A stretch of 64,000 bases of DNA from assembly GCA_041940425.1 (NCBI GenBank), contig JBGTSF010000020.1:1-64000 (forward strand), given 5' to 3'. The translations under genes and the position numbers were made by a program. This DNA is from DATHTS01 sp041940425 (GTDB taxonomy: Bacteria > Acidobacteriota > Blastocatellia > Pyrinomonadales > Pyrinomonadaceae). Under the pieces are notes generated by a model. The model was given only the letters and a program-made list of their open reading frames with translations, was not told the DNA's origin and ran no database searches. Of this stretch, positions 49,368-57,610 are shown piece by piece (position 1 is the stretch's first letter; every line of letters begins with the position of its first letter).

Positions 49368-50846
49368 ATGAAAATTATCGTCATCGGCAGCGGTTTCGGC
49401 GGACTTTCGGCGGCGATTCGCTTACAGGCACAGGGACACGACGTAACGATTGTCGAAAAACGCGACCGGCTCGGCGGCAGGGCTTATGTTTACGAGCAGG
49501 ACGGTTTTACGTTTGACGGCGGTCCGACGATCATCACCGCGCCGTGGCTGATTGACGAATTGTTCGAATTGGCGGGAAAGCGGACGGAAGATTATGTGCG
49601 GCTTGTCAAGATTGATCCGTTTTACAATATTCGCTGGGAAGACGGCACGGTTTTTCATTACAACGACGACCGCGACACCTTGTTAAATGAGATAAGAAAG
49701 ATCGCGCCGGATGAAGTGGAAAACTACAAAAGATTTTCCGAAAGTTTGGGCGAAATCTATCGCGTCGGTTTCGAACTCATTGACAAGCCGTTTTCGAGTT
49801 TTTGGGATATGGCGAAGGTCGTTCCCGAAATGGTCAAACTGCGCTCGGATCGTTCGGTTTACAAATTTGCTTCGAGATATTTTAAGAACGAAAAACTGCG
49901 CGAAGCGTTTTCGTTTCACCCGCTTCTGATCGGCGGAAATCCTTTTAAGGCGACCTCGATCTATGCTATGATTCACGAACTCGAACAAAAATTCGGCGTT
50001 TGGTTTGCGATGGGCGGAACGGGCGCGCTGGTCAAAGCGCTCGGCGATTTATTCATTGATACCGGCGGCGAAATTTTTATCGAAGCCGAAGTTGAAGAAA
50101 TTCTTATTGATGAACGGACGCGCCGCGCAAAAGGCGTGAAAATGAAAACGGGCGAAACGCTCGAAGCGGACGCGGTCGTCAGCAATGCGGATGTCGCGTT
50201 TACTTATCTGAACCTGATTCCCGAAAAATTCCGCGTTAAGTATAAGGACGGATATTTGAAACGGTTGAGCTATTCGATGTCTCTGTTTGTCGTCTATTTC
50301 GGGACGGACAGAAAATACGACGGCTTAGCGCATCACGAGATTCTTTTGGGGAAGCGTTACAAAGGTCTGCTCGAAGATATTTTCGAAAATAAAACTCTGG
50401 CGGAAGATTTTTCGTTATATCTGCATCGCCCGACGGCGACCGATCCGTCGCTTGCGCCCGAAGGCTGTGATGCGTGGTATGTTCTCTCGCCCGTGCCGCA
50501 TCTCGGCGCGAAAACGGATTGGAAACGGGAAGCGCGGCGGTATCGAAACTCGATCATCAATTATCTGGAAACGCGCTATATGCCCGAACTGTCGAAGCAT
50601 ATCGTCAGCGAGCGTTACATTGATCCTTTGCATTTCGAGGGAACTTTGAACAGTTATCTCGGCAGCGCGTTTTCGGTCGAACCGACGCTTATGCAGTCGG
50701 CGTATTTTCGCCCGCACAACCGAAGCGAAGACATTGAAAACCTGTATTTCGCCGGCGCGGGAACGCATCCCGGCGCGGGACTTCCGGGCGTAATGAGTTC
50801 GGGAAAGATCGTCGCAAATATGGTCGGGGATGGAATAAAAATTTAA
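49368..50846 (+). CDS. CrtI-family phytoene desaturase / carotenoid oxidoreductase
   Basis: The product is 492 residues. The N-terminal FAD-binding motif is VIGSGFGGLSAAIRLQAQGHDVTIVEK, then GGRAYVYEQDGFTFDGGPTIIT. The C-terminal dinucleotide segment is LYFAGAGTHPGAGLPGVMSSG, diagnostic of the CrtI group. It introduces double bonds into phytoene or a related polyprenoid. No phytoene synthase or cyclase gene is in the window, so the exact step (CrtI, CrtN or an isomerase) stays open. It is followed 31 bp later by a LolA-like gene. Confidence 0.9.
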   Translation: MKIIVIGSGFGGLSAAIRLQAQGHDVTIVEKRDRLGGRAYVYEQDGFTFDGGPTIITAPWLIDELFELAGKRTEDYVRLVKIDPFYNIRWEDGTVFHYNDDRDTLLNEIRKIAPDEVENYKRFSESLGEIYRVGFELIDKPFSSFWDMAKVVPEMVKLRSDRSVYKFASRYFKNEKLREAFSFHPLLIGGNPFKATSIYAMIHELEQKFGVWFAMGGTGALVKALGDLFIDTGGEIFIEAEVEEILIDERTRRAKGVKMKTGETLEADAVVSNADVAFTYLNLIPEKFRVKYKDGYLKRLSYSMSLFVVYFGTDRKYDGLAHHEILLGKRYKGLLEDIFENKTLAEDFSLYLHRPTATDPSLAPEGCDAWYVLSPVPHLGAKTDWKREARRYRNSIINYLETRYMPELSKHIVSERYIDPLHFEGTLNSYLGSAFSVEPTLMQSAYFRPHNRSEDIENLYFAGAGTHPGAGLPGVMSSGKIVANMVGDGIKI

Positions 50847-50877
50847 TCTTTGAGGAATTGATATTTTTAATTGATAT

Positions 50878-51837
50878 ATGTTCAGAAAACAATCCGCATT
50901 TATTTTACTGCTTTTTACAGTATGTGTTTTATTTTCCGTTTCGAATGCAGAAGCCCAGCAGGACGAGATCGAAACGCTTATCAAAGAAGTTTCCGCCGAT
51001 ACGCAGAAAGGCGCGATCTTCGGTTATACATACCAGATGAAATTTTCGTATAACCGGCGCGGCAGACTCGGCTTGGGGAGAAAATTTTCGCGGCTTTACG
51101 AGGCGATCATCCCGAATCGTTTCTCTCTGAAAAAAACCTACGGTCACCCGCTGCTTCTGATCCAGGACAGCGAAAAAGTAATTACCCAATACGATGTCGA
51201 ATATATGCGCAACAAACTGGTCGAGGAGATCGAACGCGCCGAACAGGAAGCGGCGGGCGAGAAGCTCGAATCGGTGAGCAGAAAAGACGGCGGATATTGG
51301 ACGATCTCTTTCCGGGCGGGCGACAAGGGAGTGATGATAGACATTATAAAGATTCTCGAAACCGCGAAACTTTCCAATCTGCAAAGATCGGAAAACGGCG
51401 GTCGAAAGATCGTCTCGATGGATTTTCACCCTAACCCGGAAGCGAAATTCGAAACTCCTCTTTCCTATCTGAGCAAGATCGAAGGACGCATCTGGATTGA
51501 CGAAGCCGACAAACGCATTATGAGAATCGAAGGCTTTCCGGTCGGAATGTTCGAAGTAAACAAGGACAAACCCGGCGAAGCGCGTCTGCCGGAAACGGTC
51601 TTTCTGTTCGCCCAGACGCGGGTTGCCGAAGGTTTCTGGTTTCCGCAAACGGTCGTGGTTGATTTTACGAAAAACCCCGAAATTTTCGAGACCGTGAGAG
51701 TCGAATTCAGTTTCGACAAATACCGAAAATCCAGCACCGAAGTTCGTTCGTCCGCCGTCGAACCGCCGAAAGACGCGGAAACCGACGAAAAGCAAGAAAA
51801 ACCGGAAAAAATAGAAAAACAAACGAAAGATCAATAA
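50878..51837 (+). CDS. Exported LolA-like protein of unknown function
   Basis: The product is 319 residues with signal peptide FILLLFTVCVLFSVSNAEAQ. It contains half-barrel strands (FGYTYQMKFSYNRRGRLG, RIWIDEADKRIMRIEGFPVGMFEVN, GFWFPQTVVVDF), as in outer-membrane lipoprotein-sorting proteins, and ends in a Lys/Glu-rich tail. LolA relatives bind lipid or lipoprotein moieties in the periplasm; a true LolA role is unlikely given the length. It lies 31 bp after the desaturase and 130 bp before mtgA. Confidence 0.7.
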   Translation: MFRKQSAFILLLFTVCVLFSVSNAEAQQDEIETLIKEVSADTQKGAIFGYTYQMKFSYNRRGRLGLGRKFSRLYEAIIPNRFSLKKTYGHPLLLIQDSEKVITQYDVEYMRNKLVEEIERAEQEAAGEKLESVSRKDGGYWTISFRAGDKGVMIDIIKILETAKLSNLQRSENGGRKIVSMDFHPNPEAKFETPLSYLSKIEGRIWIDEADKRIMRIEGFPVGMFEVNKDKPGEARLPETVFLFAQTRVAEGFWFPQTVVVDFTKNPEIFETVRVEFSFDKYRKSSTEVRSSAVEPPKDAETDEKQEKPEKIEKQTKDQ

Positions 51838-51966
51838 GAAAAAAGCGCGAAATACCGGAAAAATTCTTTTGCCTGCAACGCCGCGTTCTTGAACCGAGTC
51901 GAAAAAGCCGTAAACTTTACGGTTTTACAAATCGTTATTCGTGTAGAATAATGCGTAGTTGATAAA

Positions 51967-52728
51967 ATGTGGTATTGGACAAAAGTATTATTTTCTATTC
52001 TGTTGGGCGCGGTTTTGATCTGGCTGATCTACGAACTGGTTACTTTTCCCGATTTTAAAAAACTCAAAACGGAAAATCCGACGACGACTTCGATGATCGA
52101 GTATCGTATCTCAGAAGCCAAATCCGAGGGCAGAGAACCGCAAAAAGCGATGATCTGGATGCCGATCGAGCAAATCTCGCCGCATTTGCAGAGAGCGGTT
52201 CTGGCGGGCGAGGATTCGCGCTATTTCGAACACGACGGTTTCGATTGGGATGCGATCAACAAAGCCTGGGAAGAAGCCCGGCGCGAAGGCGAAAAGGAAG
52301 CGAAAGCCGAAGGCGATTACGATCCGAACGGCTGGATTCCGCCGATGCCCTCGTTCAAACGCGGCGCGTCAACCGTTTCCCAGCAATTGGCGAAAAACCT
52401 TTATCTATCGGAAGAACGCTCGTTTCTGCGAAAGGGGCGCGAAGCCGTTTACACATATTTTCTCGAACGCAATCTCTCGAAAAAACGCATCTTGGAAATT
52501 TATTTAAATGTCATCGAATGGGGCGACGGCATCTACGGCGCGGAAGCCGCCTCGCGTCATTATTTCAAAAAATCGGCTTCGAATCTGACCGCCGCCGAAG
52601 CCGCGTATCTCGCGGCAATGATTCCTTCGCCGCTCAACGTCTTTAACCCGAAGAAAAACCCGAAGCGCGTCGTCCGCCGCCAGCGCGTCATTATGCGCGG
52701 AATGAATCACATAAAACTCGCTTATTGA
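51967..52728 (+). CDS. mtgA: Monofunctional biosynthetic peptidoglycan transglycosylase
   Basis: The product is 253 residues. A single N-terminal membrane helix (VLFSILLGAVLIWLIYELV) precedes the GT51 domain. The motifs are LAGEDSRYFEHDGFDW with catalytic Glu82, RGASTVSQQLAKNLYL, KKRILEIYLNVIEWGDGIYGAE and SRHYFKKSASNLTAAEAAYLAA. It polymerises lipid II into glycan strands. A charged loop of about 25 residues after FDWDAINKAWEEA is longer than in E. coli MtgA. No transpeptidase domain follows, so it is monofunctional. Confidence 0.93.
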   Translation: MWYWTKVLFSILLGAVLIWLIYELVTFPDFKKLKTENPTTTSMIEYRISEAKSEGREPQKAMIWMPIEQISPHLQRAVLAGEDSRYFEHDGFDWDAINKAWEEARREGEKEAKAEGDYDPNGWIPPMPSFKRGASTVSQQLAKNLYLSEERSFLRKGREAVYTYFLERNLSKKRILEIYLNVIEWGDGIYGAEAASRHYFKKSASNLTAAEAAYLAAMIPSPLNVFNPKKNPKRVVRRQRVIMRGMNHIKLAY

Positions 52729-52839
52729 GATGTTTAGCGGCGTTTTAATTCCGGTCGCAAATGCCTGCCAATCAACTAACGCAGAGTTTTCGGACGTCAT
52801 AAGCCGGAAAATTACGCGAAATTCCGCTATTTTCACCGG

Positions 52840-52975
52840 GAATTCGTCAGATTCCGCGGGAAAACGTGAAATTCCCGCGGAATCTGTCAAATTCCCGCGG
52901 AATCTGTCAAATTCCCGCGGAATTTACCAAATTCCCGCAGAATCTGACGAATTCCCGCGGAATTTCACGAATTCA
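52840..52975. repeat. 20-bp tandem array (ATTCCCGCGGAATCTGTCAA)
   Basis: The ATTCCCGCGG core recurs at 52871, 52891, 52911, 52931 (one change) and 52951, exactly 20 bp apart, with degraded units on both sides. Each core contains the palindrome TTCCCGCGGAA. It occupies the spacer between mtgA and the IPT/NHL gene. The ORFs that cross it, read as IPAESVKFPRNL repeats, are artefacts. Confidence 0.9.
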
Positions 52976-53103
52976 TCTGCAAAATTTCAAAAATTAATTC
53001 ATTTTATACATAAGCCGGTAAAACGAATTTGAAAACTGCGTAAAATCAGCCGATTGCTTATTACCCGTTTAACCACTACAATAGCGTTTTCGGTAGTAAA
53101 ACG

Positions 53104-54132
53104 ATGAGCAAAGCGGGAAAGATCATTTCGGTAAATCCGCCGCGGGCGATCGAGGGCGGCGAAGTCATTATCGAATGCAAAAATTTTACGGTCGGCGAAT
53201 ATAACGGCTACGGCTGTTTTTTCAATGAAAAACCGGCGCGCGTCGTCGGCGTGTCGGCAAACCGCGTTCTGGCGATCGTTCCGGCAGATTTGGATTCGAC
53301 CGATGTCGAGATCACGCTCGAAAGCGGCGGCGCAAAAAGCGAATCTTTCAAAATTACGGTTGGCAAAAAATTAGCCGACGACCTGCACATCGTCGCCAAT
53401 CCGGCGGTTGACCCGAAAGACGATTCGATCATCCTGACGCGCTCCGGCTCGCGCGGACAGGAACTTCCCGTAACGCTCTACCGTTTGGAAAAAAACGGTT
53501 TTCTCGACGAAATGCCCGCTCATATAATGAATCCGACCGGACTCGCTTTTGATAACGAGGGACAGCTTTTCGTCACGAACCGCGCCGACGGCGAAGTGGC
53601 GAAAATTTCAGACGGCGCGGACGCGATCTCGTTTGCGACCGATCTCGGCATTGCGACCGGCATCGCTTTTGATGACGAAGGCGTGATGTATGTCGGCGAC
53701 CGGAGCGGCACGATCTATAAAGTCGAAGAATTCGGCAAAGCGGAAGTTTTCGCTTCCCTCGAACCGTCGGTCGCGGCGTATCATATGGCTTTCGGCAATG
53801 ACGGCAGGCTCTATGTTACCGCGCCCGGTCTGGCAAGTTTCGATGCCGTCTATGCGGTTGACAAAAGCGGTTACGATGAGATTTTTTACCGCGGTTTGGG
53901 CAGACCGCAAGGGCTTGCTTTTGACCGTGACGGAAACTTGTATGTCGCCGGATGCCTGCGCGGCAGACGCGGTTTGATAAAAATTTCGCCCGACGGCGAA
54001 ACGGCGGAATTGTTCGTCGCCGGAATGAGCATCGTCGGCATCTGTTTTACGCGGCAGGGCGAAATGATCCTGGCAAACAACGAAGCGGTTTACAATCTGC
54101 CGCTCGATATTCAGGGAAGAATTCTGAAATAG
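53104..54132 (+). CDS. IPT/TIG-domain protein with NHL-type beta-propeller
   Basis: The product is 342 residues without a signal peptide. Residues 1-85 form an IPT/TIG domain (ISVNPPRAIEGGEVIIECKNF, VEITLESGGAKSESFKITV). The rest is a six-bladed propeller of NHL/SMP-30 type, with repeats such as NPTGLAFDNEGQLFVTNRADGEV, TGIAFDDEGVMYVGDRSGTIYKV and RPQGLAFDRDGNLYVAGCLRG. Gluconolactonase-like enzymes share this fold, but the catalytic metal ligands cannot be placed with certainty. A hairpin terminator at 54153 closes the gene. Confidence 0.82.
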   Translation: MSKAGKIISVNPPRAIEGGEVIIECKNFTVGEYNGYGCFFNEKPARVVGVSANRVLAIVPADLDSTDVEITLESGGAKSESFKITVGKKLADDLHIVANPAVDPKDDSIILTRSGSRGQELPVTLYRLEKNGFLDEMPAHIMNPTGLAFDNEGQLFVTNRADGEVAKISDGADAISFATDLGIATGIAFDDEGVMYVGDRSGTIYKVEEFGKAEVFASLEPSVAAYHMAFGNDGRLYVTAPGLASFDAVYAVDKSGYDEIFYRGLGRPQGLAFDRDGNLYVAGCLRGRRGLIKISPDGETAELFVAGMSIVGICFTRQGEMILANNEAVYNLPLDIQGRILK

Positions 54133-54152
54133 TGCGAAAAAATTTTTGATGA

Positions 54153-54187
54153 AAAAAAGACTCTGAATAAATGTCAGAGTCTTTTTT
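54153..54187. terminator. Terminator between the convergent IPT/NHL and kinase genes
   Basis: Perfect 14-bp arms, AAAAAAGACTCTGA at 54153-54166 and TCAGAGTCTTTTTT at 54174-54187. It works on both strands. Confidence 0.9.
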
Positions 54188-54216
54188 CTTTTAAAGATTG
54201 CAAAAAGGGAAAAAGC

Positions 54217-56820
54217 TTACAAACCGCTCGCTTCCGATTCCGTAATGCTCAGAAGATTTTTTGATTTGACCAGTGTCGGATGTCCCGGATCGGTAACGGT
54301 TGAAAGTTCCGAATAATTCGCTTTCAGCAAATTCACGGCTTCACCGTATTTTTTTTGATCAATGAGATTTTCGGCGAGGGCGAACTTTGTTTCCGCGACG
54401 ATATAGTTCGGATTTTTCGAAATTTTTTCCTGCGCCTTCAATGTTTCGGTTAAAAGCTTATGACCTTCTTCGATGCGTCCTGTTTCGGTCAGGATTTTTC
54501 CCAGAACGGCTTTGGCAAACAATACTTCCCAATGATTTTCGCTGAGCATTTTTTGTTGGATCGAGAGTGCCTCTTTAACCTTTTTTTCAGCGTCGGTATA
54601 TTTGCCCTGCATAAAATAAACGTCCGCCAGTTCGGATAGAGGCTGGGCTGTGAACTGGTGATCTTCACCGACATTGGCGACGAAGATTCTGTGAGATTCG
54701 AGAAGTCTTTTTTCGGCTTCGGCAAAATCGCCCGCCATTTTATAAACTCTGCCGATGAGCTTTTGAACTCCGGCATCTTCCAGTCTGGGCGTTTCCGAAT
54801 AGTCCTTCATTTCTTTTTCGGCTTCGGTCAAATGATCGAGGGATTTTTCGAGATTGCCGAGACTGATATTCAATCCGCCGAGATTTGCCAGCGCGATCGG
54901 TTTAACCCATCTGTCCGCGCCATCGAATGTTCGGGCTAATCCGAGACTTTCGGAAAAAAGCCGCTGCGCTTCGGAAAAATTTCCCTGATTTTGCCGGATA
55001 AGTCCCAGATTGTTGGCGGCGATCGCCAGCCATTTCTTCGGATTTTCATCTTCGGCATCGTTTTGCCGGAAATAATTTATCGAATCGAGATACTGCCTTT
55101 CGGCTTCCTGATAATCGCCCTGCAGAAATAATGAATCTCCCAAGATCACTTTTGTTTTCATAACCTGCGGCGATTCATCCCCGAAAATTTCGGAGAATTT
55201 CTCCAACGCGCTTCGAAGCTGACGCTCGGCTTCCTGATTGCGTCCCTGTCCGACGTAGGTCTTTCCCAGAGTAAATCGTATTTCCGCTTGAATTTCCGGC
55301 TCGTCCTTCAAATCCGTTTCGAGCTTGTTTACTGCGGCATCAATCGCTTCGGAAATCGTCGCGTTCCGATTTTTTTCGGGATTTGAAGACAGCCAGTGCG
55401 GATTCGAGAAATTCAAAACGTCCTGCAGAAATCCGTTTATCTTTTTCGCTTTGGCGGCTTCCTTGCGCGCCTGCTCAGCTTGCCAGAGCGTCGCCGCGAC
55501 TCCGCCGAGAACGGCGAGTAAGACCAACGCCGCGGCAGCGACCGTCAGGTTGTTTCTTTTGATAAATTTTCCGGCGCGATATGAAAAAGTATCGGGACGC
55601 GCCGTTACGGGCAAGCCTTTCTGATGCCGTTCGATGTCGGCGGCAAAATTCTCGGCGGAAGAATAGCGTCGTTCGGGTTCTTTTTTCAGAGCCTTCAAAA
55701 TGATGTTGTCGAGATCGCCCCGTAACGATTTCGGATTTGGAATCACGGCGGATTGAGGTTTTGTTTCGATTTCGGATCGGTTCGTCGGTTTATCTGAAAA
55801 TTTCGCCGTCGCGTTTTTCGCATTTTTATTTTTTTCGATCTCGCGCGAATTTAATAAATCCGAATTCTCAAATCCGAAATCCGAAATCCTGCTCGGCGGC
55901 GGCGGTTCTTTCTCGGCGACGGCAATGTAAATCTCTTTGAAGTCGTCTTCTTTTTCCTCGAACGGGCGATGACCGCTGAGCAGTTCGTAAAGAATTACGC
56001 CCAAGCTGTAAATATCGGTCGCGGTCGTTACGCTTTTTTTTCTGAGTTGTTCGGGCGAAGCGTAAGCCGGTGTCATCACGCCCAATTTCGTAACGGTCGC
56101 GGCATTTATCTGCTGAAAATCTACGGAAAGAATTTTCGAGATTCCGAAATCGAGAAGTTTCGGCACGCCGTCTTCGGTTACAAGAATATTCGAGGGTTTC
56201 AGGTCGCGGTGAACGACCAAATTGCGATGCGCGAAATCAACCGCCGCGCAGACTTTTCTGAACAGATCAAGCCTTTTGTTCAAATCCAGATTATTTTTAT
56301 TGCAGTAATCATTGATCGGAACGCCTTCGATATATTCCATCGCCAGAAACGGGATTCTGTCTTCGGTCGTTCCGGCATCAACGAGGCGGGCGATGTTCGG
56401 ATGCTCTAAGGAAGCTAGAATCTCGCGTTCGTGTCGAAAACGGCGGCGCAGAGCGGCGGTGTTCATCTCGCGTTTGAGAAGTTTTAAAGCGACTTTTTGA
56501 ACGAACTTGCCGTCCGCTCTTTCCGCCAAGAAAACCGCGCCCATTCCGCCCGTGCCGAGTTCGCGGACGATTTTAAACGCGCCGATTTTTTGACCGAGAA
56601 GCGGGCTTTTTTCGTCTTCGAAAAAACTTCCCGAAAACGCGACCGCCGACAGATTCAAAGATTGTTCGGCTTCTTCTTCGAAAGCGAGAAGCAATTCGAC
56701 CTCGCGGCGAATGTCGTCTTCGATGCTTATTTCATTAAGAAATTTTTCCCGCTCCGCAGTTTCGAGTTCCAGAACATCTTCAAGAATCCGGTTGACCTTT
56801 TTTCGATTATTTTCTTTCAT
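54217..56820 (-). CDS. Transmembrane Ser/Thr protein kinase with TPR C-terminus
   Basis: The product is 867 residues from ATG 56820; the longer ORF start would overlap the sigma factor gene. The kinase domain has LGTGGMGAVFLAE, the ALK lysine (Lys113), HRDLKPSN at residues 204-211 and DFG at 224-226. It is followed by a basic juxtamembrane segment, one membrane helix (NNLTVAAAALVLLAVLGGVAATLW) and a periplasmic TPR array. A sensing role for the TPR part is inferred. It lies directly downstream of an ECF sigma gene, the arrangement of ECF-STK systems, in which the kinase is thought to control the sigma factor. Confidence 0.93.
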   Translation of the reverse strand: MKENNRKKVNRILEDVLELETAEREKFLNEISIEDDIRREVELLLAFEEEAEQSLNLSAVAFSGSFFEDEKSPLLGQKIGAFKIVRELGTGGMGAVFLAERADGKFVQKVALKLLKREMNTAALRRRFRHEREILASLEHPNIARLVDAGTTEDRIPFLAMEYIEGVPINDYCNKNNLDLNKRLDLFRKVCAAVDFAHRNLVVHRDLKPSNILVTEDGVPKLLDFGISKILSVDFQQINAATVTKLGVMTPAYASPEQLRKKSVTTATDIYSLGVILYELLSGHRPFEEKEDDFKEIYIAVAEKEPPPPSRISDFGFENSDLLNSREIEKNKNAKNATAKFSDKPTNRSEIETKPQSAVIPNPKSLRGDLDNIILKALKKEPERRYSSAENFAADIERHQKGLPVTARPDTFSYRAGKFIKRNNLTVAAAALVLLAVLGGVAATLWQAEQARKEAAKAKKINGFLQDVLNFSNPHWLSSNPEKNRNATISEAIDAAVNKLETDLKDEPEIQAEIRFTLGKTYVGQGRNQEAERQLRSALEKFSEIFGDESPQVMKTKVILGDSLFLQGDYQEAERQYLDSINYFRQNDAEDENPKKWLAIAANNLGLIRQNQGNFSEAQRLFSESLGLARTFDGADRWVKPIALANLGGLNISLGNLEKSLDHLTEAEKEMKDYSETPRLEDAGVQKLIGRVYKMAGDFAEAEKRLLESHRIFVANVGEDHQFTAQPLSELADVYFMQGKYTDAEKKVKEALSIQQKMLSENHWEVLFAKAVLGKILTETGRIEEGHKLLTETLKAQEKISKNPNYIVAETKFALAENLIDQKKYGEAVNLLKANYSELSTVTDPGHPTLVKSKNLLSITESEASGL

Positions 56821-56888
56821 CAAGGAATTTTTTCCAAAATCTTTACTGGAGTATGTGCGAAACGCGGAAAAATCAAGCCAACTTTTTT

Positions 56889-57461
56889 TTAACTTTCGCT
56901 CAGTTCGCGGAAAAGCCAGAGCCGCGCCGCGCGCCATTTTCTGACGACCGTTCTTTCGCTGATGTCGAGCGCGTCGGCGATTTCCTGATGCGAAAGCCCG
57001 CCGAAAAATTTCATCTCGACGATCTTTGATTGTTCCTCGTTTATTTCGAAAAGTTTTTCCAAAACCGCATCGAGATCGAGAATCGCTCCGGCGCGCTGTT
57101 CGAGCGAGACCTGCACGTCGTCAATCGAAAAAAGAACGCTATTGCCGCCGCGTTTTTCGGCGGCGTGCATCCGCGCATGCTGGACAAGTATCTGTCGCAT
57201 CAGATGCGAAGCGATGCCGTAAAAATGACTCCGGTTTTTCCACTCGATGCCCGAATCTTTGCTGATTTTGATAAACGCTTCATGGACAAGAGCGGTTGGT
57301 TGGAGCGTGTGATTCAAACGCTCGCGCGACATCAAAGCGCGTGCCTGCCGTTTCAGTTCGTCATAGACATAAGGAATCAGACGTTCTTTCGCGTCTGTTA
57401 CTCCGTTGTTCCAATCATGAAGAATTTGCGTGATTTCAGAAGTGTTTTTCTGATCGAGCAT
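56889..57461 (-). CDS. ECF sigma factor (TIGR02999-like, kinase-linked)
   Basis: The product is 190 residues. Sigma-2 covers about residues 25-95 (LIPYVYDELKRQARALMSRE, LVHEAFIKISKD, HLMRQILVQHARMHAAEKRGG), and sigma-4 spans 125-185 (KIVEMKFFGGLSHQEIADALDISERTVVRKWRAARLWLF). The ALVHEAFIK and HFYGIASHLMR segments are typical of the ECF group found beside Ser/Thr kinases in Acidobacteriota and Planctomycetes. No anti-sigma factor gene is adjacent; the kinase downstream probably takes that regulatory place. Confidence 0.93.
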   Translation of the reverse strand: MLDQKNTSEITQILHDWNNGVTDAKERLIPYVYDELKRQARALMSRERLNHTLQPTALVHEAFIKISKDSGIEWKNRSHFYGIASHLMRQILVQHARMHAAEKRGGNSVLFSIDDVQVSLEQRAGAILDLDAVLEKLFEINEEQSKIVEMKFFGGLSHQEIADALDISERTVVRKWRAARLWLFRELSES

Positions 57462-57610
57462 AAGTGTCTCAGCAGATTATGTTTAATAAGGGATTTTAAC
57501 TTAAAAATCGCAAAACGACAAAATTTTCAAAAAAATTTGTCGCAATTTTCAGAGTTTTCGCACATACACAAACAACGACAAATAAAAATCACTTTTTTAA
57601 GGAGAAAACT

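Noticed and set aside
52730..53032. 100-residue plus-strand ORF crossing the 20-bp array
   Set aside because: Repetitive translation, no start signal; the period of 20 shifts the reading frame in each unit, so it is not maintained as a protein repeat.
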